26,836 nt of DNA from Paramarasmius palmivorus (GCA_037176845.1 JAYKXP010000322.1:1-26836); one strand, 5' to 3'. Positions 10,001 to 19,701 are shown, counted from the first letter of the stretch. The notes: a model not told the origin generated them from the letters alone. Numbers and translations are program-made.

Positions 10001-10843
10001 ATGGGCCTTTTCAAAGACCTGGATGTCGACTCGTCATCGGAATACGAATACGAAGAACAGTTGCAACTGCCGGAGGAATTTGCGGAAGACAAGTCGCAAC
10101 AACTACACGCGGACGCGTCGGCATTACTGGCCACCCACAAGAGGACACTGTCTCAACTAGACGGGCCCGTTCTTCATTTGGAAAAGCGGCAGAGAATATG
10201 TTCTATGAAGGGAGGGCACCAGACTAGACAGTACGTCACGCAGCCTTTTATTTCTTTCCACATTAATCAAGACCTCTTATAGTGTTACACGCACTTGACT
10301 GATGACGATTTGGGCACTCAACAGTGGTTCAATAGCTTCAATTTTCCCAGCCGTGGCATCCACATCGAGAAGCTTGGACAAGACGAGGCCGGGCACTGTA
10401 CACCGAAGCTGGAGCACCCCGCTTCATTCGGCAATTCCTCACGCCCAAGCAGGAAATTAGAAAACCCCGATATCGCGTTCGCGCGGAACCGAGTTATTTT
10501 TTTGGCAGATCTCACTTTTCATTCATCATCTTGTTCAACTTGAGCTTGAATATTGAATGCACACGACTACAGACCGTGGAGGGGCAAAACTAGAGGAACC
10601 CAAAGTGAGTCGACTTTTCTGTTTTGTTAGCAAAGATTGAGCCTAGATCTGACCCAAGCAGCGTCACAAAAAATCGGTGCAAGAGTTTCCTATGGACCAA
10701 CTACGTCGACTCCGTGCTAGGCCTCTATCCAAGTCTATAGAAATCGAATTGGACTACTCCGACTCGAAGGGAAGGGGCTGTGAGCTATGGGATGCATCAG
10801 ATGAGATCCCGGTTGCCTTCAACAATGGTGGTTCGGAGGCTTA
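10001..10843 (+). pseudogene. Unrecognised multi-exon gene or remnant
   Basis: The first block starts at ATG 10001 and encodes an acidic, basic-tipped peptide (MGLFKDLDVDSSSEYEYEE ... LEKRQRI). It runs to a GTACGT donor at 10231. Candidate acceptors at 10282 (TTATAG), 10335 (AATAG) and 10350 (TTCCCAG) follow. Beyond them two frames compete at 10351-10560: one continuing HIEKLGQDEAGH, and one reading RFIRQFLTPKQEIRKPRYRV. A further block from a good acceptor near 10661 (CCAAGCAG) reads RHKKSVQEFPMDQL to a TAG at 10841-10843, joined in phase 0 to a GTGAGT donor near 10603. No single set of splices keeps all blocks open. It is either decayed or mis-modelled, and I do not recognise the family. 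Confidence 0.35.
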
Positions 10844-10858
10844 GTGGATGGATGTCCA

Positions 10859-10866
10859 TATAAATA
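10859..10866 (+). promoter_or_regulatory. TATA box of carrier gene copy 1
   Basis: TATAAATA lies 64 nt before ATG 10923. It sits inside the longer open frame beginning at 10848, which argues that the real start is 10923. The second carrier copy has TATTTAAA at 18015, 70 nt before its ATG. Confidence 0.55.
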
Positions 10867-10922
10867 ACGACTATTCAACGACCCGACCATCCTCCCAAAC
10901 ACTTCAGTGTTCACAACTCGTC

Positions 10923-12207
10923 ATGATACCGGCGAACTCTGCAGAAATAGAATACTTCACTCTCCTCGCCGCAGTCACTCTGGTCGCGATACCATTCGCT
11001 AGCGTTTTAGTTCGCTATAGAGCAGTCTACTCTCCAACGCATCGGACTTATAGCGAAGTCACGCTGATGGGTGAGCAGGTCCCAAATCACAGGGATTTTG
11101 TCGTGTCCTGATTGAATTCACTTCCCAGGTCGTTATGAGAGATATGGATGTTACTCTCTAATGCGAAGAGTGCGTCAAATCGAAGTGAGGTTCTAGTTAC
11201 ACATCGGTATAGCTTCCAGGCTCAGATTACCGCTAGGGTTTATGGGGGATGTTGTTAAAAGGGCTCGGTGAGAACCATGGTTCTTACCAATCTCAAAATC
11301 GCGTTTCTAACAAAGCTCCAGTTCCACGTATCCTCGAATGGATACTCATAACCGTCCCCATAATTCTTTATGCCCATCTAGCCACACATCTAGGCCCATA
11401 CGACATCACAAAGCCTCAACTGGTGCTCTACATAACGTGCCCCGATTATCGCGTGCAGGATACTGTCCTCCTGTTCATCATCTCGATCTTGGTTGGCTTG
11501 CCGTTCCATGTACTAGTTGTACGGTATGTATCCTCCTGCGTCATTTTGAAGTATGCACTCATCAAACACCCGTATCTATTCAGAGCAACTACTACCAAAT
11601 ACGTTCTATCCTACTGTAGGCCTACGCTCTCACTCAAACTTCTTCTATCTCCCACCGAACGTCGACATCCATGGACGCTTTACACCATTCCTGGTCTCTT
11701 CCTCGGCTTCATTCTTCAGATAGCAGTTCCACTCGGCCTGACGAACCTCTCCGGGAGGCTGATGTATCCTCACCTCGGCATGAAGTCCAACAGTGCGATG
11801 GATATACTTCTTGCACAGCTAGCCGTCACCATTGGAGCCAAACTCTTGTGTGTCCCACTGTACGTGGCTAATACGAGACTTGCCATGGTGGGGCAGTGTC
11901 CTACACGATACGTTGGCGGAGAGCTAGAACAGGCATCGCGAAGACATTGGGATGTTCAGGAGGCGGAAGAGTCCGGGGTACCAATGTATTGTAGGGAAGA
12001 AGAGGATCCAGTAGTGTACGTTCGACCTTGAATCTTGCCTGAATTCCGTCTGACCTTTGACTTCACAGGTATTGAGGGGATCGAAATATTGCGGAGCCAT
12101 ATATGGGCCTAGTTCACTGCCTTGGTACGATTGTACGAGAGGAGGGGCTGAGCACTTTGTTCCGTGGTTGGTTGTTGTCGCTTGCACGGCTGTTTATTTA
12201 TGCATAG
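10923..12207 (+). pseudogene. Mitochondrial-carrier-family protein, copy 1, with premature TGA
   Basis: Exons 10923-11070, 11129-11184, 11237-11267, 11322-11523, 11584-12015 and 12069-12207 join with all phases consistent, which would give 335 residues. The protein resembles a divergent fungal branch of the mitochondrial carrier family: SVLVRYRAVYSP near the N-terminus, RRVRQIE then GLWGMLLKGL (first repeat end), LLLSPTERRHPW, ANTRLAM (third repeat start) and HCLGTIVREEGLSTLFRGW (third repeat end). The classic P-x-[DE]-x-x-[KR] signatures are degenerate, so transport activity is doubtful and no substrate can be named. Exon 6 has TGA at 12073-12075 where copy 2 has CGA. Translation would stop after 291 residues and lose the last helices. 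An acceptor after 12096 could bypass the stop, but it looks weak. Otherwise the frame is clean, so inactivation is recent or apparent. Confidence 0.72.
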
Positions 12208-13290
12208 ACTTGTACTCTTTGATTCTGTACAAAACGACGATGCTCGGCATAGGGTCTTCGAGGACGGTGGTCAGAATGTACGTAAGAATACCACGAGTCG
12301 TTAGGGTACATGCCCAGTGCACAATTCGTTTGTGCACTAGTATGCGGGAGTACAAGAGCAGATTAGATTGGGCGGCACATGTACAGTGTCGAGGAGCAAG
12401 GAAGGATCTCGCCAGATGTGGGCAAGCGGCTGAATGGCACCGGGGCCCGGGTGCCATTACGTGAACTTCCCTTCTACGACTTGTCTACAATCATATCGCT
12501 CAGTTTTCTGCGTCCCTTGTACCTGCAACTCCTGAGGTAGGCCGACTAATCCTGGTATCTAACGATAAGCTCGATTGACTTTTCACCAGCGTAAACCAAC
12601 GTCGATGGTAGTTTGGATAATACCAAGTCGAACTTTGTATCCTGATTCACAGGTGCTCGATGACACCTAACTAACACGTTGACTGACAGTATAAACCATT
12701 CCAGCGGTATCATATCTTTCGAATGGGTTCGTTATACCGGGATGTTCGATTCAAAGCACCAGAATGGAATCTCGGCATTGCAAGGCAGTAAAACACTGGC
12801 CCTGGGTTTCTAGTCGATAAGTTGATTGCTTGGTTCTGGAAGTGTCGGTTCGTGCTTGGTTGGGGCTCAATGCTGGGCAGAAACGGTTCCTACAACTTGA
12901 ATCAGTGCAATTGGACCACCGCTGGATGATCATATTCCGGAGAGTACGATTTGGGTTACATTGCCATATTCACCTGCCTATTCTGCAGCTCGTAAGATTC
13001 TGTGCCGTCTCATCATTCGACTTCGTAGTGGGTTATGGAAGCACCGAACGATCCAATTGCACCTGGAAGACGGTACCAATATTCTTGTATGAGCAAGTCT
13101 TCGCCTTCTCGGTCGTGGAAGGTATCTTCCGACACCTCTCTGGAGTCTGGTCGCTTCGAGAATTGTCAAAAGAGAAGATGCTACTGCGGCATTCCATCCA
13201 AGATGCCCTGTCGATTGCTTCACTATCATGTCTGCATGTCACTACGACTTTCTCTGACTTACATCCAGTCTGGACCTAGACTCATTGGAT
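12208..13290. other. Intergenic; no gene recognised
   Basis: Several overlapping open frames of 80 to 150 codons exist on both strands, but none has a clear ATG, domain or splice pattern. One plus-strand frame starting at 13035 contains RRCYCGIPSKM, slightly reminiscent of the start of a GRF zinc finger, with nothing of the remainder. The right part is presumably the promoter of the gene at 13391. Confidence 0.4.
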
Positions 13291-13296
13291 TGTACA

Positions 13297-13303
13297 TATA
13301 AAA
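13297..13303 (+). promoter_or_regulatory. TATA box of 254-aa gene
   Basis: TATAAAA lies 94 nt before ATG 13391, at the spacing seen for the other genes in this window. Confidence 0.5.
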
Positions 13304-13390
13304 GAAGAGTGGTCAACTCTGCAGATCGCCAGGCAGTCTCTTCATTGCTACCTCTCCCTAAATCATACTTTCCAAGATCCCAGACCATCC

Positions 13391-14208
13391 ATGGCAAATG
13401 CAGAGAAAACTGTGAGTACTATAAAGCAACTTGCGCTTCTCAACTGATGAGACATTCTTGCCAGTGGTTCACTGATCTCGAGGCGGTTGGATATGCCTTT
13501 GTCGAGTACATCCCACTAGTTGGCACCATATATTCCTATTCGCGTACTCGTCGCGCCTACCGCGAGGGCGACTATGTTCGCGAAATTGGGAGCGTAACCA
13601 ACCTCATCCAAGGCGCCATCAGGGATGCTGTTCTACTGACTGGAGTAGTAGAACCGGTGCCAGCTGTCGTAGTCCACGCTGCACTTGAAGGCTTTACCGA
13701 CAAGCTGGCCGAAATTTGGGCTACCGGCAAAGTCCAAGCATCGAAAACCCCAGACAAGAATAAGAGCTACGTCGTGTTTGCGGGTAGCACCAAGGCTCGT
13801 GCAGAGCAGACAAAGGCGCGCTTTACCGCAAACAAACACTTGGGGATTCATCACTTCCACGGCTCGCTGTTCCGAGGCAAGGTCAATAACGAGTATGCCT
13901 CGAACGAGAATCTTTTCGTATCTTTCCCGGATGGGATATCAGACAAGGCTCGTTGCGAAGCTGTCCTGACATGGACTTCGGATGGTGCGGGGGTCGAAAA
14001 GAGGCCTGAGTGGACCGTAGCCTCAAAGATGACTCTGCTTGGCAACAACAAATTCAAAGTCGTTCCTGATGCTGGATCTCAGGAGGTGTACGGGTTTTAT
14101 CATTTTGAAGGAGAGGTTCGTGACAAGGGGCAGTCTATCAAGTTCGACATCAGGAGCCCGAAAACGAAGAAGATCGAGGCTACTGTCACAGTTGAACGAA
14201 TTACCTAA
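13391..14208 (+). CDS. Unassigned 254-aa protein, helical hydrophobic N-half and beta-rich C-half
   Basis: Two exons, 13391-13411 (MANAEKT) and 13465-14208, join in phase 0 over a 53-nt intron (GTGAGT..TTGCCAG). I prefer this to the unspliced frame from 13285, because that one starts upstream of the probable transcription start (TATA at 13297). Residues about 8-85 (WFTDLEAVGYAFVEYIPLVG ... LIQGAIRDAVLLTGVVEP) are rich in hydrophobic and small residues, with a VEYIPLVGTIYS stretch and a likely amphipathic or membrane-associating character. No signal peptide is evident. Residues about 115-254 alternate short hydrophobic and charged segments (HHFHGSLFRG, NLFVSFPDG, AVLTWTSD, YGFYHFEGEVRD, SIKFDIRSP, IEATVTVERI), suggesting a beta-sandwich. 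The frame is intact, with no tandem copy in the window. I do not recognise the family and assign no function. Confidence 0.8.
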
Positions 14209-14637
14209 AGCACCTTTCGTCTTCATTCACCTGTTTATTTCTTCCATCTTTCGTTCAGTCTTGTATATCTTTTTCGAAAGTGTTACTACTCAGCTCTTCT
14301 CTCATGCCTCGACGTCTTGTCGTATCCAAGCCAGGCCTGCTTCGTTTCAGTGTCGCTGATGAACGTTCCAATAGTACAAGAAATACATACTTTGTCCGAA
14401 ATAGAACACGGAAAGAGCATCCAGCGATAAATTTGGGCTCAGGAATATAGGCGATTCCCTGAGCTATTACATGAACAGGAATTCGTCTTTTCAGAGCGCT
14501 TTAACCCTATGCTTTCCCAAGTGAACAATTTACGCCATCCGCTCCGAGGACCAAGCATCAACATACAAGTTCTATCATCCTTAACCCTCTCTTCGGGTCG
14601 ACGACTTGTCTGGTGACTCAGATCAAGAGAATGTGGT
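14209..14637. other. Intergenic; 3' flank of the 254-aa gene
   Basis: T-rich just after the stop, as expected for a 3' UTR. No coding frame was recognised. Confidence 0.4.
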
Positions 14638-15185
14638 TTACCTCAACCCAACGTTGGTGAATGAGGTGCTGCTCCTTCTAGATTCTGGCCACATTTCAGC
14701 TGAAAGTTCGGAGCTAAGGAGTCAGGTGGATACGACTTACGGGAACTCATGATAGCTTTTTTTCCCGACCGCATTATCCTGCAGGGAGTCAGGTCAGTTC
14801 TGTCCAAAAGTCGAGCTTAAGACACCAGGTCTGAAGCCGGGATGACGAGATACGTACAAGACATGGAATCTTCGAAGCGAGAAAGAGGTCGAAAGTTTCG
14901 CCAGCGTTCCGAGAATGCGAGGCTGCGAGGATCGCGGAGACAAGATGTATGTAGTGGCACCAAAGGACTATGCAGCTGGTCGTACGTCAATGAGTTATAT
15001 TGAGAAAGAGAACAACGGGGCGTACCGAAAACCTTAGGCTTCGGTTCTTCCACTAGTAGGACGTTCTGTAGTACTATTGAGCTGTAAATATACGTGGGTT
15101 GAATTTTCCGACTGTTCGTTCTAATCGCCTCGCCAAACTTCTTGGGCCTTTCAATAATAAACGCTTCTGTATGATAGTATATCAT
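14638..15185 (-). CDS. Small spliced hypothetical protein (weak model)
   Basis: From ATG 15185 the minus strand reads MIYYHTEAFIIERPKKFGEA ... to a GTACGC donor. Exon 1 (15185-15026) joins in phase to exon 2 (14967-14858; VLWCHYIHLVSAILAASHS ... SKIPCL) over a 58-nt intron. Exon 3 (14778-14741; DNAVGKKSYHEFP) follows after a 79-nt intron ending CTCCCTGCAG. A GTAAGT donor then starts at 14740. Using the acceptor after 14714 gives an open end to TAA 14638 but an intron of only 27 nt, which is too short. The next acceptor (41-nt intron) gives an immediate TGA. The frame at splice sites is consistent for three exons and the composition is protein-like, but no domain is recognised. It could be the 3' part of a larger gene including 15232-15597. 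Confidence 0.4.
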
Positions 15186-15215
15186 TTTGAATGGAATGCA
15201 TTATCATAGCAAAGT

Positions 15216-15597
15216 GTCGGACAACGCCTGTTCATCGGGAGCGCTCAGTCGAATGCTTTGAGTGTCTAGAGCAGTTGATGTCCAGTTCCCCCAGCTCTGC
15301 TACTAGTACTACGTCAGAGTTACAGACATTAGACAGAAATGACTGCAAGCGTACCTGCTCGTGAATTCTAACCATGTTTGTCTCTCCAACAAGCAAGCCG
15401 AATAGAGCCACAGCCATGCACTTCTGACCATCCTGCTCTAAGCAATGTTTTGACAAGTATCCGTCAACACTTGGTCCCGAGGAAAGCTGGTTCAAGGACT
15501 TGATGTGGTGATTGGGAAGCACGCGGGATCGCCGAGCGAGGTCTGAGCTGGTCACTCTCGTCGGATGACCATGCAATGTCCGTTCCTCAATTTCCAA
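15216..15597 (-). CDS. Hypothetical exon(s) upstream of the small minus-strand gene
   Basis: An open minus-strand frame reads LEIEERTLHGHPTRVTSSDL ... KCMAVALFGLLVGETNMVRI and meets a GTACGC donor near 15354. Splicing to an acceptor ending TAGCAG lets it continue SWGNWTSTALDTQSIRLS to a TGA near 15216. The 5' end is unclear, since no good ATG is seen and an acceptor-like GATTAG lies just upstream. No family is recognised. It could belong to the same gene as 14638-15185, but no intron joins the two in phase. Confidence 0.25.
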
Positions 15598-15599
15598 AG

Positions 15600-16420
15600 C
15601 AATTAAACTAATCGAGGATAGGCAGTATCATTTTGAGCTTGAATTGACGGTGGCAGCTCTGCGAATTGAGATGACGGAAAGTCTGGAAGGGCTTTTCCAA
15701 GGTGGTTGGGAAGAAAAATGTGCTAGGCATCCTCCCGTCACACCACCACCATCCATTATCATCTTGCTCCAGTTGTCTTATAGGCTCACAGGTCCAGAGG
15801 TGCGTCTGCCAAAATCTACGGCAATTACGCGAATTGATTCATTCTGTTTGAATTTCCAGCAACGAGGGCTCCGAAACCAGAATCTAACGACAAGATACAG
15901 TGCGTTCCATGTCACCCATGCCACGTCTCACTCGTCCTCCCTTGTAACTCGGTACTTTAAGCAACCAAATCCGTCAGTAATTCTGCACAGCATCCATTGG
16001 AGCAGAGGAGCGGAAAGTCGTCGGTGCACACTGCGTGCTGTTCTACATACGTTGTTCGGCTATTTGCTCAAATTACGGTTTCGTGAAGTATCAGAAGACC
16101 AGAAGTCGGACTCGGACTCGGAGAAGAGGCTCAATGATTACGTGCGGAAAATGTCCGCAAGCTCGTCATATATTGCGCCATTACCGCGACGACATCGGCA
16201 CAGGACAAAGCAGACTAGGCAGCAACAATGCATGCATATGTGTCGGAACTTCTATAGCAGTCAGTATCGAGTATCGACCATGTGAATCGCTACATGGAGA
16301 CTTGTGTCTACGAAACTCCAACGGAAGGATGAACTCGCCGTGAAGGTTAGGAATGACCTTGAAGCTATGTTCGCCTCCGAGTTCATTTCTGTATCTCGTG
16401 TTTTGGGCACCTCACGAATG
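15600..16420. other. No gene recognised
   Basis: A 213-codon plus-strand frame (15644-16285) begins plausibly but soon becomes low-quality sequence with frequent His, Arg and Ser and no splice or domain support. It is treated as chance. Confidence 0.35.
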
Positions 16421-16426
16421 CTTTGA

Positions 16427-16434
16427 TATAAAAA
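16427..16434 (+). promoter_or_regulatory. TATA box of NucA/NucB-type nuclease gene
   Basis: TATAAAAA lies 64 nt upstream of the end-to-start gap before ATG 16498, matching the TATA spacing of neighbouring genes. Confidence 0.55.
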
Positions 16435-16497
16435 CACTGGTTGGGCTACTGCTGGCTTCATCATCCCAATCTTCTCAGTTCTTCTGCTCGTACCCTC

Positions 16498-17536
16498 ATG
16501 TTCAAAGCGAACCTTCTCCTGCTCTTTGCTGGTGCGGCGACCGTCATCACGACCGCCTCAGGTGCCACGATTACTTTCGACTGCACCAATATACCAGGTA
16601 AGCATTTCGCTAAAGCTTCAGAGGAACGATTGCTGATCAGATGGATATTCAGAGACATGTAACAATATGGTCAATATAGAGCCATTACTGCTTCCAGACG
16701 TACTCATCGATTTGCAATAGTGTTACGCTATAAACCGTAATGCCTACAATCAAATGCACTACGACCCGTCGAAGACTCCAAGAAAAGGTAGAAGGACGGC
16801 TGCAGGTTGCATTCCTTCAAGGTGCCAACCTCCACCAGGTACTGGCCGTACTACGTAAATGTCCCTTCGTCTTCCCATGGTTCGATATACACCTTTTGAC
16901 TTAGATGTGACGAATATCCCTTTCGCCAGCACCTACGGTACCGGAATGTATACCAATGGATGGTACCGCAATACAGGTGCTACCACGCGCTGTGTTTCTC
17001 TCGATGAATGCCGCAGTATGTGATACACCACAAGATCTTATCAGCTGTTTCGCTCATGTTTTTGCGCAGGGCAGGGCGGGATGCTAAACGCCTTTTATTC
17101 GTCTTTCCAAGTATGTCGACAAGACACAACGATGGAACGTTATGGTTTCAAACACTGGCGATTCGCCTTGGTGTGTGACCCCGAACCACGCCGAGCGATG
17201 GAGATTTCAAAACTGGTAGTGCCCCACCGTCCTTCGCTGGAAACGGCAATGAAACCATAGGCGAACTCTGGGAACAATGCTACAATTTACGAGTACAGGA
17301 CTGCAGCCAATAGGACCGTTCGCTCACTCTCGGGCCCGGTTGAGATTGGGTCAGAGATCTTTGTGCCGAACGCGGAATGGGAGAATAACCCCAAGGTCAA
17401 GGATATGCTGCAACTGTTCCGCAGGCAGGACGATGGTGAGGATTGTACTAGTGGTAGTGCTCTTCTGCAGGAGGCGGCTAGCAAGTTAGATGCGGAGGAG
17501 CTAGGTGAAAGTGACACGATCGTCGAACGCGTCTAA
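16498..17536 (+). pseudogene. Secreted NucA/NucB-type deoxyribonuclease, frame conflict in catalytic motif
   Basis: Exon 1 (16498-16597) encodes a signal peptide (MFKANLLLLFAGAATVITTA) and TFDCTNIP. Exon 2 (16653-16669) adds ETCNNM and exon 3 (from 16721) CYAINRNAYNQ ... DPSKTPRKGRRTAAGC. Exon 4 (16905-17015) holds the core and exon 5 (from 17070) QGGMLNAFYSSF. This order (TFDC, CNNxCY, KRRTAAGC, CDEYPFAS, ExxxQGG, FY) is that of the fungal NucA/NucB DNase family, which cleaves DNA outside the cell. The conserved CDEYPF is encoded if intron 3 is 16855-16904. An extra base in CCCTTTCGCC (16918-16927) then puts ASTYGTG and the rest in another frame. An alternative donor at 16839 (GTACTG) keeps one frame but deletes CDEY. 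A C-terminal acidic tail (17261-17536) reads to TAA. The exon join between about 17111 and 17260 is uncertain, although three candidate donors are all phase 0. Confidence 0.72.
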
Positions 17537-18014
17537 TAGAGTGTACAATCTCTTTTTCTCGTGGTCTCTTTGTTTTCACGCTCGAATGAATGACAATCTC
17601 TGTTGCTATTAGACATTCGACGAGGCGTGATTACAAGCACTCCAGCTAAACAGCACACCAAGCCCTTCTCTTCTCCGTTTCGCCGTCATTTCAGAAGAGA
17701 TACTGCGGGCGCGTTGATCAGGCCTAAGGGGTATGATGGAAGTTGAACGCTACCAAGGATGCGAAGTCGGTGCGTTTGCCTTCTATCTTAAGTGAGCTGA
17801 TTCTCATCTCAGTTCAATGTTTTCGTAGCTACGTTCACGTAAGAGCACACGAATGGTTCGAAGTTAATATGGGAAGGCATCAGAGTTGCATCAGAGAACC
17901 CGCTTACCCTGAGATTCAACTTTTGAACGACGGGAACTACGAGGGCAAGGGAGCAGTAGGCCACAGCACCCACTTCCTGATAATCAAGATTCGGCGCACA
18001 CACTATGTAAGCAT
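17537..18014. other. Intergenic; 3' flank of nuclease and promoter of carrier copy 2
   Basis: No coding frame with support. A short frame at 17743-18021 shows no ATG or domain evidence. Confidence 0.4.
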
Positions 18015-18022
18015 TATTTAAA
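18015..18022 (+). promoter_or_regulatory. TATA-like element of carrier copy 2
   Basis: TATTTAAA lies 70 nt before ATG 18085, in the position equivalent to the TATA box of copy 1. Confidence 0.4.
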
Positions 18023-18084
18023 GGCCTCGACGGCTTTCGAATGTCACACTGCTTGAAGTCGCCCCACGAATCTCTCCGCAAAAC

Positions 18085-19427
18085 ATGTTCACCTTTCTAT
18101 TTGCGTTTACTCTCTCTGCAATCCCGTTTACAGGCGTTGTAACTCGATACAGGGCAATGTACTCTCCGACAAATCAAACTCAACCATGCAATACCGAGGC
18201 CACACTGACGAGTGAGCAAGTTTCCCATTCCCGGGCCGTTTATCCGCATCCTGATTCCAAGGGCTATATCAGCTCGTTCTCAGGTACACGGATTTTACAG
18301 TGTTATGTGGAGGGCATATCGAACAGAGGTAAGCACCAAGTTGCGTATTTAAATCATCGACCATTATCCTAAACTTCCAATCTACCCCAGGGACTATCGG
18401 GAATACTACTAAACGGGCTGGGTAAGGAATCGTGATGCACTCTACTCTACATAAACTTGAACGCCACCTTGAACACGCCTTCAGTTCCGCGCATCCTCGA
18501 ATGGCCACTTACAGCTTTCCCCATGATCATCTATGTCTATCCCGCCTATGTTACCGACGAATCCGGGCATGGCATTGTTTAGCATGAAACCTCAAATTCT
18601 GTTGTATATGACATCCCCAGCGTTTCCGGCGCACTATCCTGCCCTCTTGCTCGTTCTCTCATTCTTGGTTGGCCTGCCAGTCCATGTACTCATCGTACGG
18701 TAAGTGTCCTCCTACATCTTCATGAGATGTACATTCACCGAACATCTTACCTATTCAGAGCAAGCACTACCACATACAATCTTATCCTACTGCAGACCCA
18801 TAGTTCACTCAAGCTTCTGCTATCTCCCACCGAACGTCGACATCCGTGGAAACTGTACACCATTCCCGGTCTTTCCCTAGGCTTCTGTTTACAGACGGCA
18901 ATTCCACTCGGTCTCACAAATCTCTCTGGAAGGTTAATGTATCCGCGTTTCAAAGTTCTGGTCAATGCTGGAAAAATAATTCTTGCGCAGTTGCTCGTCA
19001 TTATTGTGTCCAAGCTCCTGTGTGTTCCGTTGTATGTCGCTAATACGAGACTCGCGATGGCAGGACAGTGTCCTTCCCAATATGCTGGCGAAGAGCTAGA
19101 AAAGGCACCACAAGGGCGCTGGGATAATTGTGAGGCAGAAGAGTTTGAGGTACCGGTGTATTGTACTGAAACGGAGGGATCGATGGTGTAAGTTCGTCCA
19201 AGCTTTGCGTTAAGGAGTCGTTTCGATGATGATAATATAGGTACCGAGGAGAGCGAAATAATGCCGAACCTTATACAGGGTTGTTTAACTGCCTTGGGAC
19301 GATTGTACAAGAGGAGGGGTTAGGCACTTTGTTTCCGTGGCTGGTTATTATCTCTTGCACGGCTGTTCATGTATGCTTAGTCCTAGTCAGTTCAGTGTGT
19401 CGAGTCAGGAACTATAGTGCGCTTTAA
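18085..19427 (+). pseudogene. Mitochondrial-carrier-family protein, copy 2, decayed
   Basis: Homologous to 10923-12207 with the same six exons: 18085-18211, 18284-18328, 18391-18421, 18485-18699, 18759-19187 and 19241 onward. Conserved marks are VVTRYRAMYSP, FYSVMWRAYRTE then GLSGILLNGL, VPRILEW, LVGLPVHVLIVR, LLLSPTERRHPW, YVANTRLAMAGQCP and NCLGTIVQEEGLGTLF. Frame lesions: exon 2 is 45 nt where copy 1 has 56, so its family frame (FYSV) no longer joins exon 1. Exon 4 is 13 nt longer than in copy 1 and contains TAG at 18580. Exon 6 has an extra T in 19332-19334, which shifts the end of the third repeat (LFPWL instead of LFRGW). Exon 5 differs from copy 1 by an in-frame 3 nt only. The family assignment rests on the same grounds as copy 1. 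Confidence 0.75.
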
Positions 19428-19700
19428 AGAGCCGGCACCTGCGAGTTCGGATTGATGAGCGTTTTGGGCGGCAGACCCGGGCTCGGATGTACATGTAAGC
19501 GATCGGCCCCGCAACACACTTGGCCAGTCCTTGGACCAACCTTGGACTGTCACTCCCATATACTACTTTTACCTGTTGGGCGCTGTACTTCGGAATTCAA
19601 GATCTTAATCACTACAGATCCCTCGCTAAACCACCACATTATTCATTCAATTTCCTGACATTTCGGATCCGAGCACCAATCGACTCACTTCGCTGAATGC
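19428..19700. other. Intergenic; esterase promoter region
   Basis: No gene recognised between the carrier remnant and the esterase TATA box. Confidence 0.4.
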
Positions 19701-19701
19701 C

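Noticed and set aside
12057..12464. 135-codon frame over the carrier's last exon
   Set aside because: It is in a different frame from the carrier homology and is a shadow of exon 6 plus its 3' flank.
12830..13279. 149-codon plus-strand frame
   Set aside because: No ATG at the start, no domain, and it overlaps equally long frames in both other frames and on the minus strand.
13035..13301. Plus-strand frame with RRCYCGIPSKM, resembling the first residues of a GRF zinc finger
   Set aside because: The remaining finger residues are absent, and the frame runs into the TATA region of the next gene.
15644..16285. 213-codon plus-strand frame
   Set aside because: Its composition degrades after the first 40 codons, the reverse strand is similarly open, and no splice or domain evidence supports it.
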